DNA of 64,000 nt, taken from assembly GCA_023229645.1 (NCBI GenBank), contig JALNYU010000007.1, forward strand, positions 124,001-188,000, given 5' to 3'. Positions within the stretch are counted from its first letter, which is position 1. Each line of letters opens with the position of its first letter. Shown one piece after another: positions 1 to 9,467 of this stretch. This DNA is from Nevskia sp. Lineage in GTDB: Bacteria > Pseudomonadota > Gammaproteobacteria > Nevskiales > Nevskiaceae. Below the pieces are notes generated by a model. It worked only from the letters and a program-made list of their open reading frames with translations, was not told the DNA's origin and searched no databases. A program made the translations under genes and the position numbers.

Positions 1-66
1 CCGTAGCCATTAGGGCCTGCCGACGTCTGTGCGTTACAGTGCAGGCTCTACCTTTAATGGTGCGCT

Positions 67-1293
67 ATGCGGCGTCTAAAGACCGCGCCTGCGCTGAGAA
101 CTGCTGGCCTCGTACTGGTATTGCTCGCGCTTCTCATCGTAACCACCGTCCTGCTAATTCGCTGGACGAGTAGCTACGCGCGCAGCGAAATGGAAACCGA
201 CCTCGGCGCCATTTCGCGAACCGCGGTCTCGCTGCTCAATAAACAACGCATTCAGAAGCTTGCCGAAGCCGCACCGGACCCAAAGTCACCGGAATTTATC
301 GAGGTTCGCTCAGAATTGATGCGTGTTCGCGGCTCCGCGCCTGCCGTGCGCTTCGTTTATCTGCTGGCTCGGCGCGGCGATAACTTCATCTTCCTGGTCG
401 ATGCCGAACCGGAAGATTCACCAAGCTACTCCCCGCCCGGCCAAGTGCTGGCCAATATCGATGCCAAGAACACGTTAGGCATTCGCCGCGCAATTGCCAA
501 AGAAGAGGTCGTCGTCGCCGGGCCGTACAACGATCAGTGGGGCCGTTGGGTCTCAGCGCTAACGCCGATTACGCAGCGCGACGATCCAATCAGCATCGTG
601 CTCGGCGTTGATGTCGCCGCTGACCACTGGGATTCAGAAATTAAGCATTACCGTAAATTCGGCATCTTGATTAGTGCATTGGTCAGCGCAATCGTATTGC
701 TCTCCGCGGCGATGGTGTTCATGGAACAACGCTCGCGGCGCAAGCTGCAGAGCGAAATTGCGCACCAGAAAGTGTTGGAATTCAAGCTGCGCGAGCTATC
801 ACAACTCGATAGCCTGACCCGCGTCGCCAACCGCCGCCGGTTCGACGAAGTCTACGAACTAGTCTGGCGGCAAGCACTCGTTGCAGATATTCCAGTCGCG
901 CTATTAATGGTTGATCTGGATAAATTCAAAGCCTACAACGACGCCTACGGCCATATCGCTGGCGACCACACCTTGAACTGCGTCGCCCAAACGATCGCGC
1001 AACTCGTACGCTCGAATGACCTCGTTGCACGCTACGGTGGCGAGGAATTTGTTGTTGTCCTTCCGGGGACGACTGAACCCACTGCAGCCACGATCGCCGA
1101 AAGCCTGCGTGCCGCGGTCGACGCCTTGCAGCTACCGCATAGTCGAGCGCCGCTCGGTCACATTACGATCAGCATCGGGGTATCGTCGAAAATACCCAGC
1201 CAGCTGTCCGCGCAAGAAGCATTATTGGCGCTGGCCGATCGCGCGCTTTACGAAGCGAAGTCGCTTGGCGGCAACGTCGTCATCAGTCTTTAA
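67..1293 (+). CDS. Membrane-anchored diguanylate cyclase (GGDEF)
   Basis: This 408-residue protein should make cyclic di-GMP from two GTP. A transmembrane helix at about residues 12-33 and another at about 198-220 bracket a periplasmic sensor-like region of roughly 160 residues. A short linker leads to a GGDEF domain from about residue 245. The signature is GGEEF at 324-328, and an RSND tetrapeptide five residues upstream fits the RxxD product-inhibition site, so the enzyme looks active and feedback-controlled. The ligand of the sensor is unknown. It is transcribed away from the biosynthetic block and shows no operon partner here. The domain call is secure; the role is inference. Confidence 0.93.
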   Translation: MRRLKTAPALRTAGLVLVLLALLIVTTVLLIRWTSSYARSEMETDLGAISRTAVSLLNKQRIQKLAEAAPDPKSPEFIEVRSELMRVRGSAPAVRFVYLLARRGDNFIFLVDAEPEDSPSYSPPGQVLANIDAKNTLGIRRAIAKEEVVVAGPYNDQWGRWVSALTPITQRDDPISIVLGVDVAADHWDSEIKHYRKFGILISALVSAIVLLSAAMVFMEQRSRRKLQSEIAHQKVLEFKLRELSQLDSLTRVANRRRFDEVYELVWRQALVADIPVALLMVDLDKFKAYNDAYGHIAGDHTLNCVAQTIAQLVRSNDLVARYGGEEFVVVLPGTTEPTAATIAESLRAAVDALQLPHSRAPLGHITISIGVSSKIPSQLSAQEALLALADRALYEAKSLGGNVVISL

Positions 1294-1320
1294 CGTCTAG
1301 CTTGTCGCTCAATCGGGCTT

Positions 1321-1359
1321 AAAAAAACGGCCCCAGGGTGGAGGATATCCCCTGGAGCC
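1321..1359 (-). terminator. Rho-independent terminator of the minus-strand block
   Basis: Read on the minus strand, GGCTCCAGGG pairs with CCCTGGGGCC across an 11-base loop and is followed by a run of seven T (the A run at 1321-1327). It lies past the hydrolase stop at 1424 and so closes the biosynthetic block. Confidence 0.75.
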
Positions 1360-1423
1360 AGTGCCACCTCGAAACGCAATAATTTTTTAAAGTCACACTC
1401 GCCGGCCCTAGCGCCTTAAGCGA

Positions 1424-2413
1424 TTAACCCTTTGTTGACAAGGTCCGCGCTAAAAATTGCCGGATTTGCGCGGCAATCGGATCCAACTGCGTCTCCAGCG
1501 CAAAATGACCGGCGTCGAAGAAATGGACTTCGGCATTCGGGTTATCGCGCTTGAACGCTTCAGCGCCCGGCGGGATGAATAACGGATCGTTCTTCCCCCA
1601 AACTGCCAACAGCGGCGGATGCTGCTTACGGAAGTATTCGTGGAACTTCGGGTAGAGCGCGACGTTACTGGCGTAGTCGAGGAACAAATCGAGCTGAATA
1701 TCTTCATTGCCAGGACGCGCAAGGAATGCCGAATCCATCAGATAGGCATCCGGCGAAACCCGTGTCACGTCGGGCGCGCCTTGCAAATACTGATAATTCT
1801 TAATGGCATCCGGCTTCAGAAATGCCCGCAGCGGCTCGCGGTTAGCTTCAGTCGGCTCTTTCCAATATTTCTGAATAGGACTCCAATCAGTACCAAGCCC
1901 TTCATCGTAGGCGTTACCGTTTTGCGTGATAATCGCCGTGATCCGCTCGGGATGCAGCAGCGCCAAACGGAAGCCCACTGGCGCGCCGTAGTCGAACACC
2001 TGGATCGCATACTTCTTCAGGCCGGCGACTTCGGTAAAGCGATCCATCGTCTTCGTCAGATTTTCAAACGTGTACTTATATTGGGCGCGGTCCGGGGCGT
2101 CCGAAAAGCCGAATCCAAGCAGATCCGGCGCCACGACGTGATAGCGATCGGCAAGGAGTGGAATCAGATTCCGATACATATGGGACGACGTCGGAAAGCC
2201 ATGCAGCAGCAGCACAGTCGGCGCTGACGGGTCACCGGCCTCGCGATAGAAAACCTTATGGCCATCAACATCGACAAAATGGTAACTGACGACTGGCGCC
2301 TTCGCCGCCGCCGTCACGCCTAAGGTTGCGGCGCTGGTCGGCGCCGCACAGACGGCGCCCGAAAGTGCCGCAGTAGCAAAAACGGCCGCCGCCGCAATGC
2401 GTGATATGGACAT
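1424..2413 (-). CDS. Exported alpha/beta hydrolase, epoxide hydrolase/dehalogenase type
   Basis: The 329-residue product carries a signal peptide (MSISRIAAAAVF..., with an Ala-rich cleavage region) and an alpha/beta-hydrolase fold. Visible elements are the oxyanion motif HGFP at about residues 71-74, a nucleophile elbow VFDYGAP with Asp near 141, an acid in WGKNDPLF and a His in AGHFALE. An Asp nucleophile is typical of epoxide hydrolases and haloalkane dehalogenases rather than esterases. I chose the ATG at 2413 because AAGGAAGG precedes it and the signal peptide begins there. An upstream in-frame GTG at 2464 lies inside the flanking repeat and would destroy the signal peptide. It is the last gene of the minus-strand block but lies outside the left repeat, so its membership of the pathway is uncertain. 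Confidence 0.85.
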   Translation of the reverse strand: MSISRIAAAAVFATAALSGAVCAAPTSAATLGVTAAAKAPVVSYHFVDVDGHKVFYREAGDPSAPTVLLLHGFPTSSHMYRNLIPLLADRYHVVAPDLLGFGFSDAPDRAQYKYTFENLTKTMDRFTEVAGLKKYAIQVFDYGAPVGFRLALLHPERITAIITQNGNAYDEGLGTDWSPIQKYWKEPTEANREPLRAFLKPDAIKNYQYLQGAPDVTRVSPDAYLMDSAFLARPGNEDIQLDLFLDYASNVALYPKFHEYFRKQHPPLLAVWGKNDPLFIPPGAEAFKRDNPNAEVHFFDAGHFALETQLDPIAAQIRQFLARTLSTKG

Positions 2414-2448
2414 GTCTAATTTCCTTCCTTGATTACAAAAAATAAAGT

Positions 2449-2655
2449 TTATTGATTCGGCCACAAAAATCGTTGAACGAGGTGCTACGCGGCAATTTGA
2501 GATCGCACTTTTTCGAGACGGCGTGAGTGGCCGAATTAATAATAAAATTAAATTGCTTTGTTATTGATCCGGCCATTTCTCGCTTTTTCGGAAGTGCGGC
2601 ATCCGGTTTGGCATTGCACCGTCTTTATTCAAATACTTAATGGCCGGATCAATAA
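2449..2655. repeat. Left copy of the ~206-bp composite inverted repeat (MITE-like)
   Basis: Two units lie in tandem. Unit A (2449-2542) starts TTATTGATTCGGCCAC and ends with the near-inverse GTGGCCGAATTAATAA. Unit B (2561-2655) starts TTATTGATCCGGCCAT and ends with its exact inverse. An 18-bp AT-rich spacer joins them. The whole element recurs in reverse orientation at 10635-10840 with about eight differences. There is no ORF of note inside and no clear target-site duplication. Confidence 0.9.
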
Positions 2656-2679
2656 ACCGCAATTGACCGAACCGACGGC

Positions 2680-3834
2680 CTATTTCGCCGCTAATCCCGC
2701 CATCCCGGAAAATCCCGGGTACAAGGCCAGCTCGTTGATGAGCGTGAGCTGACCATCGTTCCGAATGCGGTAGGTCTGCACTGCGCCAATACCGGCATTC
2801 ACAACATTCAAGAATTCACCGCGATCGGAGATTTTCAGATCGAGCGGAAAATGATTGGCGCCTAATGCCGCCGCAACGCCGCTAGCATTTAACAATTGGA
2901 GACTGCCATCCCGCCCGATTTGATAGCCGCTAATCGTGTCGCTGAGCGGGTTGCTGGTGTAAGCGAAATCCGGCGTGCTTTCGACCCAACACGTCGCGGC
3001 CTGATGATTGATAACGGTGGCCGATATTGCTTTCAGGCGGCCGTCGGTTTCGATTGAGTAAGCAGTCAATGCGCCGGCGAGTAATTCGGTCTGCAACAGA
3101 TTGCCGTGCACATCAAAGCCGAATGCGAAAGGCGATGGCTCCGTCGACGGCGTGACCACGGCCGTTGCCGACAACAGCCCGTCTTCATCAACCGAATACA
3201 AGCGTACTTCACCCGGACTATCAAAACGCTTTACCGGCACAACCAACCATTTGCCGTCTGGTGTGAACTGCACTTGCGCCGGGGTCCGTACCGCGTCGGG
3301 CTGCGGACCAACGTCTGGAGCATTCGTATGCAATACGCGGATTGAATTCGGGATCGCCTGCAGGCGCCCGCGATTATCAATGCGATAGCCGGCAACGGTG
3401 CCGGCGCCGCCCGCGTTCAAGACATAAATCAAATTGCCACGTTGCGCGATGCTCGTCGGGTAACGCCCCCCCGAGGCCACGACGCTCGAAAGCGCGAGGC
3501 GATTGCCGACCATACGGAACGAAGAGACCGTGTTGCTGCCGGCGTTTGCGGCCAACAACCAGCGGCCGTTTTCAGTGACGATCAACGCACGCCCTGAACC
3601 TAACGGATCGCCGGGCGCCGCGGTGCCGACGCCAGATCCACGGCCGGCGGTCAAATAACGGCCAGCGAGCGTAAGCTGCCCGCCGCTGCCGCGGCTCAGC
3701 ACGGCAACTTCGTTGCCACGACTACTGTTTGACATCGCATACACGGTTTCATACGGGCGCTGCGCCGCCGTCGCGGCCGAAAACATACCGAGTGCAAACA
3801 GTGGTGCCGCCCAAATTGCTGTTGTTTTTTTCAT
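2680..3834 (-). CDS. Exported beta-propeller protein, lactonase (YbhE-like) family
   Basis: This 384-residue protein begins with a signal peptide (MKKTTAIWAAPLFALGMFSAATAAQ). The rest is made of repeated propeller blades containing motifs such as VTENGRWLLAANAGSNTV, FTPDGKWLVVPVKR and DRGEFLNVVNAGIG, characteristic of the seven-bladed 6-phosphogluconolactonase/3-carboxymuconate cyclase-like family. Because it is exported, a role in central sugar metabolism is unlikely; binding or hydrolysing a small molecule in the periplasm is a guess. It follows the decarboxylase gene by about 97 bp on the same strand and is the last gene inside the inverted repeats, ending 24 bp from the left copy. Confidence 0.85.
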   Translation of the reverse strand: MKKTTAIWAAPLFALGMFSAATAAQRPYETVYAMSNSSRGNEVAVLSRGSGGQLTLAGRYLTAGRGSGVGTAAPGDPLGSGRALIVTENGRWLLAANAGSNTVSSFRMVGNRLALSSVVASGGRYPTSIAQRGNLIYVLNAGGAGTVAGYRIDNRGRLQAIPNSIRVLHTNAPDVGPQPDAVRTPAQVQFTPDGKWLVVPVKRFDSPGEVRLYSVDEDGLLSATAVVTPSTEPSPFAFGFDVHGNLLQTELLAGALTAYSIETDGRLKAISATVINHQAATCWVESTPDFAYTSNPLSDTISGYQIGRDGSLQLLNASGVAAALGANHFPLDLKISDRGEFLNVVNAGIGAVQTYRIRNDGQLTLINELALYPGFSGMAGLAAK

Positions 3835-3931
3835 TGTGTAATTCCCTTACTGGAGTAAAAAGCACGCAGAGCCCCTATACGGCAGCACGCTGCCGATCAG
3901 GACACCATTGGAGTAAAGCGTTAGGGCCTAG

Positions 3932-5443
3932 CTAAATTTCTTTAATCGCCGTGACCAGCGATTCAAAAACGCGCTGGATATCGTCGTCGCTCGTCCGCCA
4001 GTTGCAAAAAGCGACGCGCAAGCCCCAGGTCCCTGCATAAAATGTTGTTGTAATGAACACCTCGCCCAGATCCCGTACTGCTCGCATATACGCGTTAGTG
4101 CGGGCTTCAGTAGGATTCTCAGCAAGTGAGAAACACACAACGTTGAGCCGTGTCGGCGCCAGCAACGTCAAGCCCGGCTGCACCGCAATACGGTCGCCGA
4201 GTTGCCGGGCCAAACGAATATTCCGATGAACAATTTCAGCGTGGCCGGCACGGCCGTAGGCGGCGAGCGAAAACCACGTTGCAACCGCCCGCAGGCGGCG
4301 TGAATTTTCTGGCGTCAGGTGAACAAAATCGGGGTTCTCGCCGGGCATGCCGAGATAGGCAGAGCTGTTCATAAAAACGCGCGCTTGCAAGTCGCGCCGC
4401 CGGCTGTACTGCACGGCACAGTCATACGGCACGTTCAGCCATTTATGGAGATCGATACAAACTGAATCGGCGGCGTCCAGCCCGTGGGTTAAATGCGCCT
4501 CCTCCGGGACCAATGCGGCAAAGGCCCCGAAGGCGGCATCGATGTGCAGCCAGAACGAATAGCGCTGTTTCAACGCTGCCAGCGCGACGAGGTCGTCGAA
4601 ATCCACCGTATTCACAGTGCCAGCGTTGCCGACAACGATGACCGGCTGCCCATCTAATGCTTGCAACTCGGCCTCGAGCGCTGCGATATCAATCGCCTCA
4701 CGCCCCGGTAGGCTGGCAATTTTCGTCACGGCTTTTCGGCCGATGCCGAGCATCGACAACGATTTGTAGACGCTCGAGTGCGCATTCGCCGACAGCACGT
4801 GTACAGTCCCCAGCGCCCCGACGCCAACATCAGACACATTGATGCCGCGTTGCTCGCCAAGCCATTCACGGCCGATGGCGAGGCCGACCATGTTTGACAT
4901 CGTCGCGCCGCTGACGAGTACGCCGCGGTGGGCGTCGCTGAGGCCGAACATCTCGCGCAACCGCAGAACAGTTTCGCGCTCGAGATCAGGCGCCGAACTA
5001 TCGATGCCGGCAGTCGGGTTCTGGTCGTAAATGCTGGTGAGCCAATCGCCCGCGATCGATGCTGGCGTTGCGCCGCCCGTCACAAAACCCAGATACCGCG
5101 GCCCGGCACTACCGGAAAAGCCCGGCGCCCAGCGCGCGGTGAATTCTTGCAAAGCGCCCGCGAGACCAATCCCGTTTTCGGGCAAGGCAACTGCAGTAAA
5201 GGCGCGTGGTGCCAGCGCCGCAGCGCGCCGTTCCAACGTTGCCAACGCTGCCACAGCGTGCTGCCGCGTCTGCTCCAACAACGTGCCGATATTTTCCAGA
5301 TCGGCCGCCAAGCGCGGATGCATATACGAATAATCAATGGCCTTGTTTCCCACCGCCGCGGCGGTAGGCGCGCTTACACCGCTCGTTTCGCGCGGATATG
5401 CGTCCGTTTGTGAACCGTTGCCCCCCAGTCCATCTGCCTGCAT
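3932..5443 (-). CDS. Group II PLP-dependent amino acid decarboxylase
   Basis: The 503-residue product belongs to the aromatic-L-amino-acid decarboxylase-like group II family. The Schiff-base lysine is in DLHKWLNVPYDC, the PLP-contacting Asp in HIDAAFGAF, and the cofactor-facing segment SANAHSSVYKSL is present. It should convert an amino acid to its amine and CO2; an aromatic substrate is usual for the family but cannot be read from the sequence. The start at 5443 is an ATG. The gene lies 45 bp downstream of the single ATP-grasp gene, so its amine is a plausible substrate for ATP-grasp ligation. The N-terminal ~35 residues are Gly/Ala/Thr-rich and probably disordered. Confidence 0.9.
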   Translation of the reverse strand: MQADGLGGNGSQTDAYPRETSGVSAPTAAAVGNKAIDYSYMHPRLAADLENIGTLLEQTRQHAVAALATLERRAAALAPRAFTAVALPENGIGLAGALQEFTARWAPGFSGSAGPRYLGFVTGGATPASIAGDWLTSIYDQNPTAGIDSSAPDLERETVLRLREMFGLSDAHRGVLVSGATMSNMVGLAIGREWLGEQRGINVSDVGVGALGTVHVLSANAHSSVYKSLSMLGIGRKAVTKIASLPGREAIDIAALEAELQALDGQPVIVVGNAGTVNTVDFDDLVALAALKQRYSFWLHIDAAFGAFAALVPEEAHLTHGLDAADSVCIDLHKWLNVPYDCAVQYSRRRDLQARVFMNSSAYLGMPGENPDFVHLTPENSRRLRAVATWFSLAAYGRAGHAEIVHRNIRLARQLGDRIAVQPGLTLLAPTRLNVVCFSLAENPTEARTNAYMRAVRDLGEVFITTTFYAGTWGLRVAFCNWRTSDDDIQRVFESLVTAIKEI

Positions 5444-5488
5444 GCTGCGTTCTCCCCAATTCTGTCCGTCGCGCCCGAGACTACCGCG

Positions 5489-6751
5489 TCAGGCTGCGCT
5501 TCTAAGCGTTAAATTCTCAGCTTCGTCCATCTGGATCGAAACCGATTCGAATAAATTCTCCAACCACTCCCGTGTCGCCCGCGGGCTAAGCGTCGCGACG
5601 ATCCCCGCCAGCGGGGCTTCATACGCGGAGTAGGTCACATTGCTACGCAACGGCGTACCCGCCGCCAACTCCGCCCAGGACACAACGCCTGGGTCGCCGC
5701 GGAAAGCATCGGCGCCGTCTAGGCCGCGATAAGCACCGACGCCGAGATGGTGCCCAGGGTAGACAAACCAACCATGCCAATGACGCCCACCAGCAAGCGC
5801 TGCGGACGGGATGTCAGTAGGCTCGCCGAGCAAAATACGCAGTTCCTGCGACGGCATATGCACCCCGGTTGCACGCTCGAACGTCGCAACGACATCGGCG
5901 CCACCGACACGGTTGCCAACTTCCAGAAAGACCAACTCGCCACCGCTCTCAATCGCCTCCAGATGGAAGCTGCCATTGTGAATCTGCACCGCGTTCAATG
6001 CCCGCTGCACCCAATGCCGAGTTTGATCCGTTAGCGGCCGATGAAACGAGCCCAACGGCCGCCCATTGGCATAGCCCAGGCAGGTTCCAACATATTCGCT
6101 TGCCGTTAGCACCAAGATACAGCCGTTTTCAATCAAGCCGTCAAAATGGAGAATTGGGCCCGACACGAACTCTTCAACTTCGTAAGCGGCAATGTCTGGA
6201 ATGTCGGCGTCGAGTCGGGCGATGCCCGTGCTTTGCATCGCCACCGCCTTGAAGACATGACTCGGGCTTTCGAACACCAGAACATCAGCGCTTGAAGCGC
6301 CGCTGTGCGGCTTCAGCACCGTCGCCTTCTGCCACGGCGCGTGGCCACCGGCGGCGACAAAATCGACCAAAGGCAGGAAACGTGGCACGCGTAGAGCCGC
6401 GCCCTGTACGGCCTGCTTCATGACGATTTTGTCGCGCACAAGGCGCACTTGCTCAAGGCTAGCGCCCGGCACGCCGAGCCATTCGCGCAGCTGGGCTGCA
6501 TCGAGCAACTCGTACTCCGATAACGAAATTACACGGTCAAATGACTGCGGATCCGCCTGCAGCCAATCACGTGCCTCCTCAAACGCTGAATTCGTCCCCG
6601 GCCGCTCAATCGCGCGGCAAGGCAGGCCTGCCGGAAGTGTCGCGAGAATCTCGCGCTTGCCGAAATAGGTGACGTCATGCCGATGATGATCGATGCCCCG
6701 CGCGTACTCAATTCGCGGATACGGCACCCGATGCAATATTAGAATCTTCAT
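5489..6751 (-). CDS. ATP-grasp ligase, single domain
   Basis: This 420-residue protein has the ATP-grasp layout: an N-terminal Rossmann-like part (MKILILHRVPYPR), a lysine-bearing nucleotide-binding segment (ATVLKPHSGASSADV), the EVEEFVSGPILHFDG strand and the metal-binding motif FLEVGNRVGGADV. Family members activate a carboxylate as acyl phosphate and join it to an amine or thiol. The substrates are unknown. The gene begins 2 bp after the stop of the double ATP-grasp gene, which implies translational coupling and joint function. It could make the bond to the amine released by the neighbouring decarboxylase. Confidence 0.88.
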   Translation of the reverse strand: MKILILHRVPYPRIEYARGIDHHRHDVTYFGKREILATLPAGLPCRAIERPGTNSAFEEARDWLQADPQSFDRVISLSEYELLDAAQLREWLGVPGASLEQVRLVRDKIVMKQAVQGAALRVPRFLPLVDFVAAGGHAPWQKATVLKPHSGASSADVLVFESPSHVFKAVAMQSTGIARLDADIPDIAAYEVEEFVSGPILHFDGLIENGCILVLTASEYVGTCLGYANGRPLGSFHRPLTDQTRHWVQRALNAVQIHNGSFHLEAIESGGELVFLEVGNRVGGADVVATFERATGVHMPSQELRILLGEPTDIPSAALAGGRHWHGWFVYPGHHLGVGAYRGLDGADAFRGDPGVVSWAELAAGTPLRSNVTYSAYEAPLAGIVATLSPRATREWLENLFESVSIQMDEAENLTLRSAA

Positions 6752-6753
6752 AC

Positions 6754-9453
6754 TTAAGCCTCGGTGGTTTGTGCGTGCATCGCGCGGATCAGCGCACGCG
6801 GTGCGGCGTCGTGTTCGCAGCTCCGCTGCAAGGTCGCGAGCCAGTGCTGACGCAGCGTGGCAATGACCTCGCGAATATCAGCCTGATCGCCGGTTAGCAG
6901 GATGCAAACGTAGGCGACGAAATCGGCGTTATCGCGCGGCACGGCGTGGATCATGCGGCGCTGTGTCGATAGCCAACCGAATTCGGCAATCTGCAAGGCA
7001 TCTTGCGTCAGGCTATGCGCCTCCGCCGTTAATGCCAGCGCCTCGGCCAGCGGCTCGCAACTCGAATTGATGTCCTGCGGCGCAAATGATTGATCGCGCC
7101 CAACCCCCAGCATCACCGTCGCCGCGCTGCATCTCGGCTCGGGCAACGTGACGTCAATCCCGGCGCCAAACACACTATCCACCCAGCGCTGATACAGATC
7201 GATGCCATAAATCCAGCGCGCCAAAGACCAAATCTTCATTCCTGCCGGCCGCCGGTTCGGCTCGACGACAGCGGCCCGCTTGCCATCGTCGCTAAGCTTG
7301 ATCTCGTTATGAAACGGGCCATCGCACTGCCCCACCAGCAAGTTCGCTAAGCGCCCGGCACGAACCAGCGAAGCGCGCTCGGCGTTGTTCAAGCGTGCGG
7401 GCAGCACCTGTGCGATCTCGACCGGATAACGCCCCGTAGCACTGACTTTCTCGGTGATAAACGACAGCGCGCCGAGGCCGTCATACGAGTACTCGCGCCG
7501 ATAGGGAATCAACTGTTCGCAAATGACGCCGCCCGCCAAGTACGGCGCCGCTTCGTCAAAAGCGGCCTCCATGTTGTCACCGGCGCGTACCACGACTACG
7601 CCACGGTTATTGCCTTCACACGCCGGCTTTACGACAAAGCCATTGGGATGACGCGCTGCGAATTGCTGCAAATCGGCAGCGGTGTTAGCGGCGGCGCATT
7701 CGGGCACCATCACTCGCTGCGCATCAAATAAGGCGCGGTAGTACGCCTCGCTTAGCCGATGCCGGTACTTACTAAACGCAGCTGGGGCCAGCAACGCCGA
7801 GTCCACCGACAAGCCCAGGCGCTCAAGCAGCTGCGCGCCGCTGTGCACGGCGTTGTCGGAGAAGACGATGCCAGCGACCAGCTGCGGCGCCCAGGGCTGC
7901 AACTGATGTACCGCGTGTTCAACAAAATCGGCGTGCAACGGGTCGAGATCGACAACACCGTCGCAAATCTCGCGGTCGCGCGTGCTCGGTCTGGCCCGAA
8001 TCAAAATTACGCGCGCGCCGTAGCGCTGCCGAACGTAGTGGGCGATGTGCGAGACGTCATCGACCCGCGTCAGGTTGTAGTCAACAATTAAGAATGCACG
8101 CGCGGAGTCGTCAGTCACTGCCGGCGTCGCCGCGTAGCGAACCTCGATCGCGTCTTGCGAAAGGCGATCGAGCACATCGAACTCGGCATCGCGCTCGGCA
8201 ACGCTGAGTTGCCACAACATTTGACCGAGAAAGACTTCTCGAGCAGCCGATACAACCTCGTCGCCGGCTTTCAGCAAAATATGTGTGACCGCTGGCTGGC
8301 GCGTCAGCGGCGGGCGATGAATCGACTCGATCCGACCTGGCTCTGCAAAATAGACCCGGAAGAAGGTCGCGGCGCGGGTCGCCGGGCTACCATCGGCAGC
8401 GAATGCCAGCCCCGACAGTTGCGCCTGATAGGCCCGGAGGCGCTCGTCCGAACCGCCGGCACCCGCCAGCAGCGCATCCAACCATAGCTCTAACATACTG
8501 AACTGCCCATTCAGCGCTTTCACGCTGTGGGAAATCAGACTGCCGCCGACTCTCGGATTGACCTCAATTAAGTCCCAGCGCCGGCCATCAAAGCGCGCTT
8601 CGATATGGAAACATCCCCATCTCAGCACCAGCGTTTCGAGCACGCGGCGTATCCATGCGATACCCCCCGCACAATGCCCCCTGCCGAGGGTATACGGAGG
8701 GCTCGTGCAGGCGTTCTCAAGCACAGTACCCGCTGCTTCGGTTACTTCACATTTTTCGTGGATGGCGACAATTTCACTGCGGCCATCAACCGCAATCACT
8801 TCGAAGCTGAATTCGCGGCCGGCGAGATAATCTTCAACCAGAAACGATAAACCCCCGTTGAATGCCGATTGATAAACGATGTCTTCCGCCGACTCCTCAA
8901 TAATGCGTTCTAATGCCCGCCACTCCGTATCAGGGCGCAGCGGAAATGCGCCATACGAGGCGATACCGCAGCGGGGCTTGATAAAATAACGTTTGTCACT
9001 GAGCTTTAACACCGCCAGACGCTCAGGCGTTAGCGCCTGCGCGCGCACTGCCGATAGTCCAGCGTCGGCAAGCTGGTTGCGCACCACAAGCTTATCGCGC
9101 AAACCTTCCACTCGCTGCGGGTCGAGATCAGGCACTCCGAGTGCCGCGTTGGCATGCGCCATTAAACCGCGATAGCCCTCCCACACCGAGATACAGGCCA
9201 GCACATTTTCGCCTTTGGCTGACAACGTTGCCAATGCCGTATCGACATCCGCAATCGAAAGCACGTGTGCGTCAGTGCATGAAAGCCACGAAGCCATCTT
9301 TCCAAGGCTGTCCAACCGCTGCTCTCGGAGATCCGCCAGCGGCAGTGAAGACAAGACGAAGCTCTGTAGATTCCGCGCCTTCAGGATCGCAATGAGATCG
9401 TCGAGAAACGAAAAGCCGACATGACTCAATAGTAAAACGCCGTCCGTCTTCAT
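6754..9453 (-). CDS. Double ATP-grasp ligase (two fused ATP-grasp modules)
   Basis: This 899-residue protein contains two complete ATP-grasp modules. The first spans roughly residues 100-350, with YFIKPRCGIASYGAF, VEDYLAGREFSFEV and the metal motif LIEVNPRVGGSLI. The second spans roughly 550-790, with FVVKPACEGNNRGVVVV and VVEPNRRPAGMKIW. Each module has its own N-terminal Rossmann-like segment (VLLLSHVGFSF and FLIVDYNLTRVDD). Two modules suggest two successive ligations by one polypeptide, giving three in the pathway with the downstream gene. I prefer the ATG at 9453, with GGAG nine bases upstream; a GTG at 9459 is also possible. The gene lies 14 bp after HDO1. The family call is firm and the substrates are unknown. 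Confidence 0.87.
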   Translation of the reverse strand: MKTDGVLLLSHVGFSFLDDLIAILKARNLQSFVLSSLPLADLREQRLDSLGKMASWLSCTDAHVLSIADVDTALATLSAKGENVLACISVWEGYRGLMAHANAALGVPDLDPQRVEGLRDKLVVRNQLADAGLSAVRAQALTPERLAVLKLSDKRYFIKPRCGIASYGAFPLRPDTEWRALERIIEESAEDIVYQSAFNGGLSFLVEDYLAGREFSFEVIAVDGRSEIVAIHEKCEVTEAAGTVLENACTSPPYTLGRGHCAGGIAWIRRVLETLVLRWGCFHIEARFDGRRWDLIEVNPRVGGSLISHSVKALNGQFSMLELWLDALLAGAGGSDERLRAYQAQLSGLAFAADGSPATRAATFFRVYFAEPGRIESIHRPPLTRQPAVTHILLKAGDEVVSAAREVFLGQMLWQLSVAERDAEFDVLDRLSQDAIEVRYAATPAVTDDSARAFLIVDYNLTRVDDVSHIAHYVRQRYGARVILIRARPSTRDREICDGVVDLDPLHADFVEHAVHQLQPWAPQLVAGIVFSDNAVHSGAQLLERLGLSVDSALLAPAAFSKYRHRLSEAYYRALFDAQRVMVPECAAANTAADLQQFAARHPNGFVVKPACEGNNRGVVVVRAGDNMEAAFDEAAPYLAGGVICEQLIPYRREYSYDGLGALSFITEKVSATGRYPVEIAQVLPARLNNAERASLVRAGRLANLLVGQCDGPFHNEIKLSDDGKRAAVVEPNRRPAGMKIWSLARWIYGIDLYQRWVDSVFGAGIDVTLPEPRCSAATVMLGVGRDQSFAPQDINSSCEPLAEALALTAEAHSLTQDALQIAEFGWLSTQRRMIHAVPRDNADFVAYVCILLTGDQADIREVIATLRQHWLATLQRSCEHDAAPRALIRAMHAQTTEA

Positions 9454-9467
9454 TGCCACGCGCTCCG

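Noticed and set aside
2449..2655. Integron attC site
   Set aside because: The imperfect palindromes are of a suitable size, but the terminal motifs lack the RYYYAAC/GTTRRRY core, and there is no integrase or cassette array.
2441..2663. Target-site duplication around the left repeat
   Set aside because: The flanks (ATAAAGT and ACCGCAA) share no convincing direct repeat, and the right copy also lacks one, so transposition is not proven.
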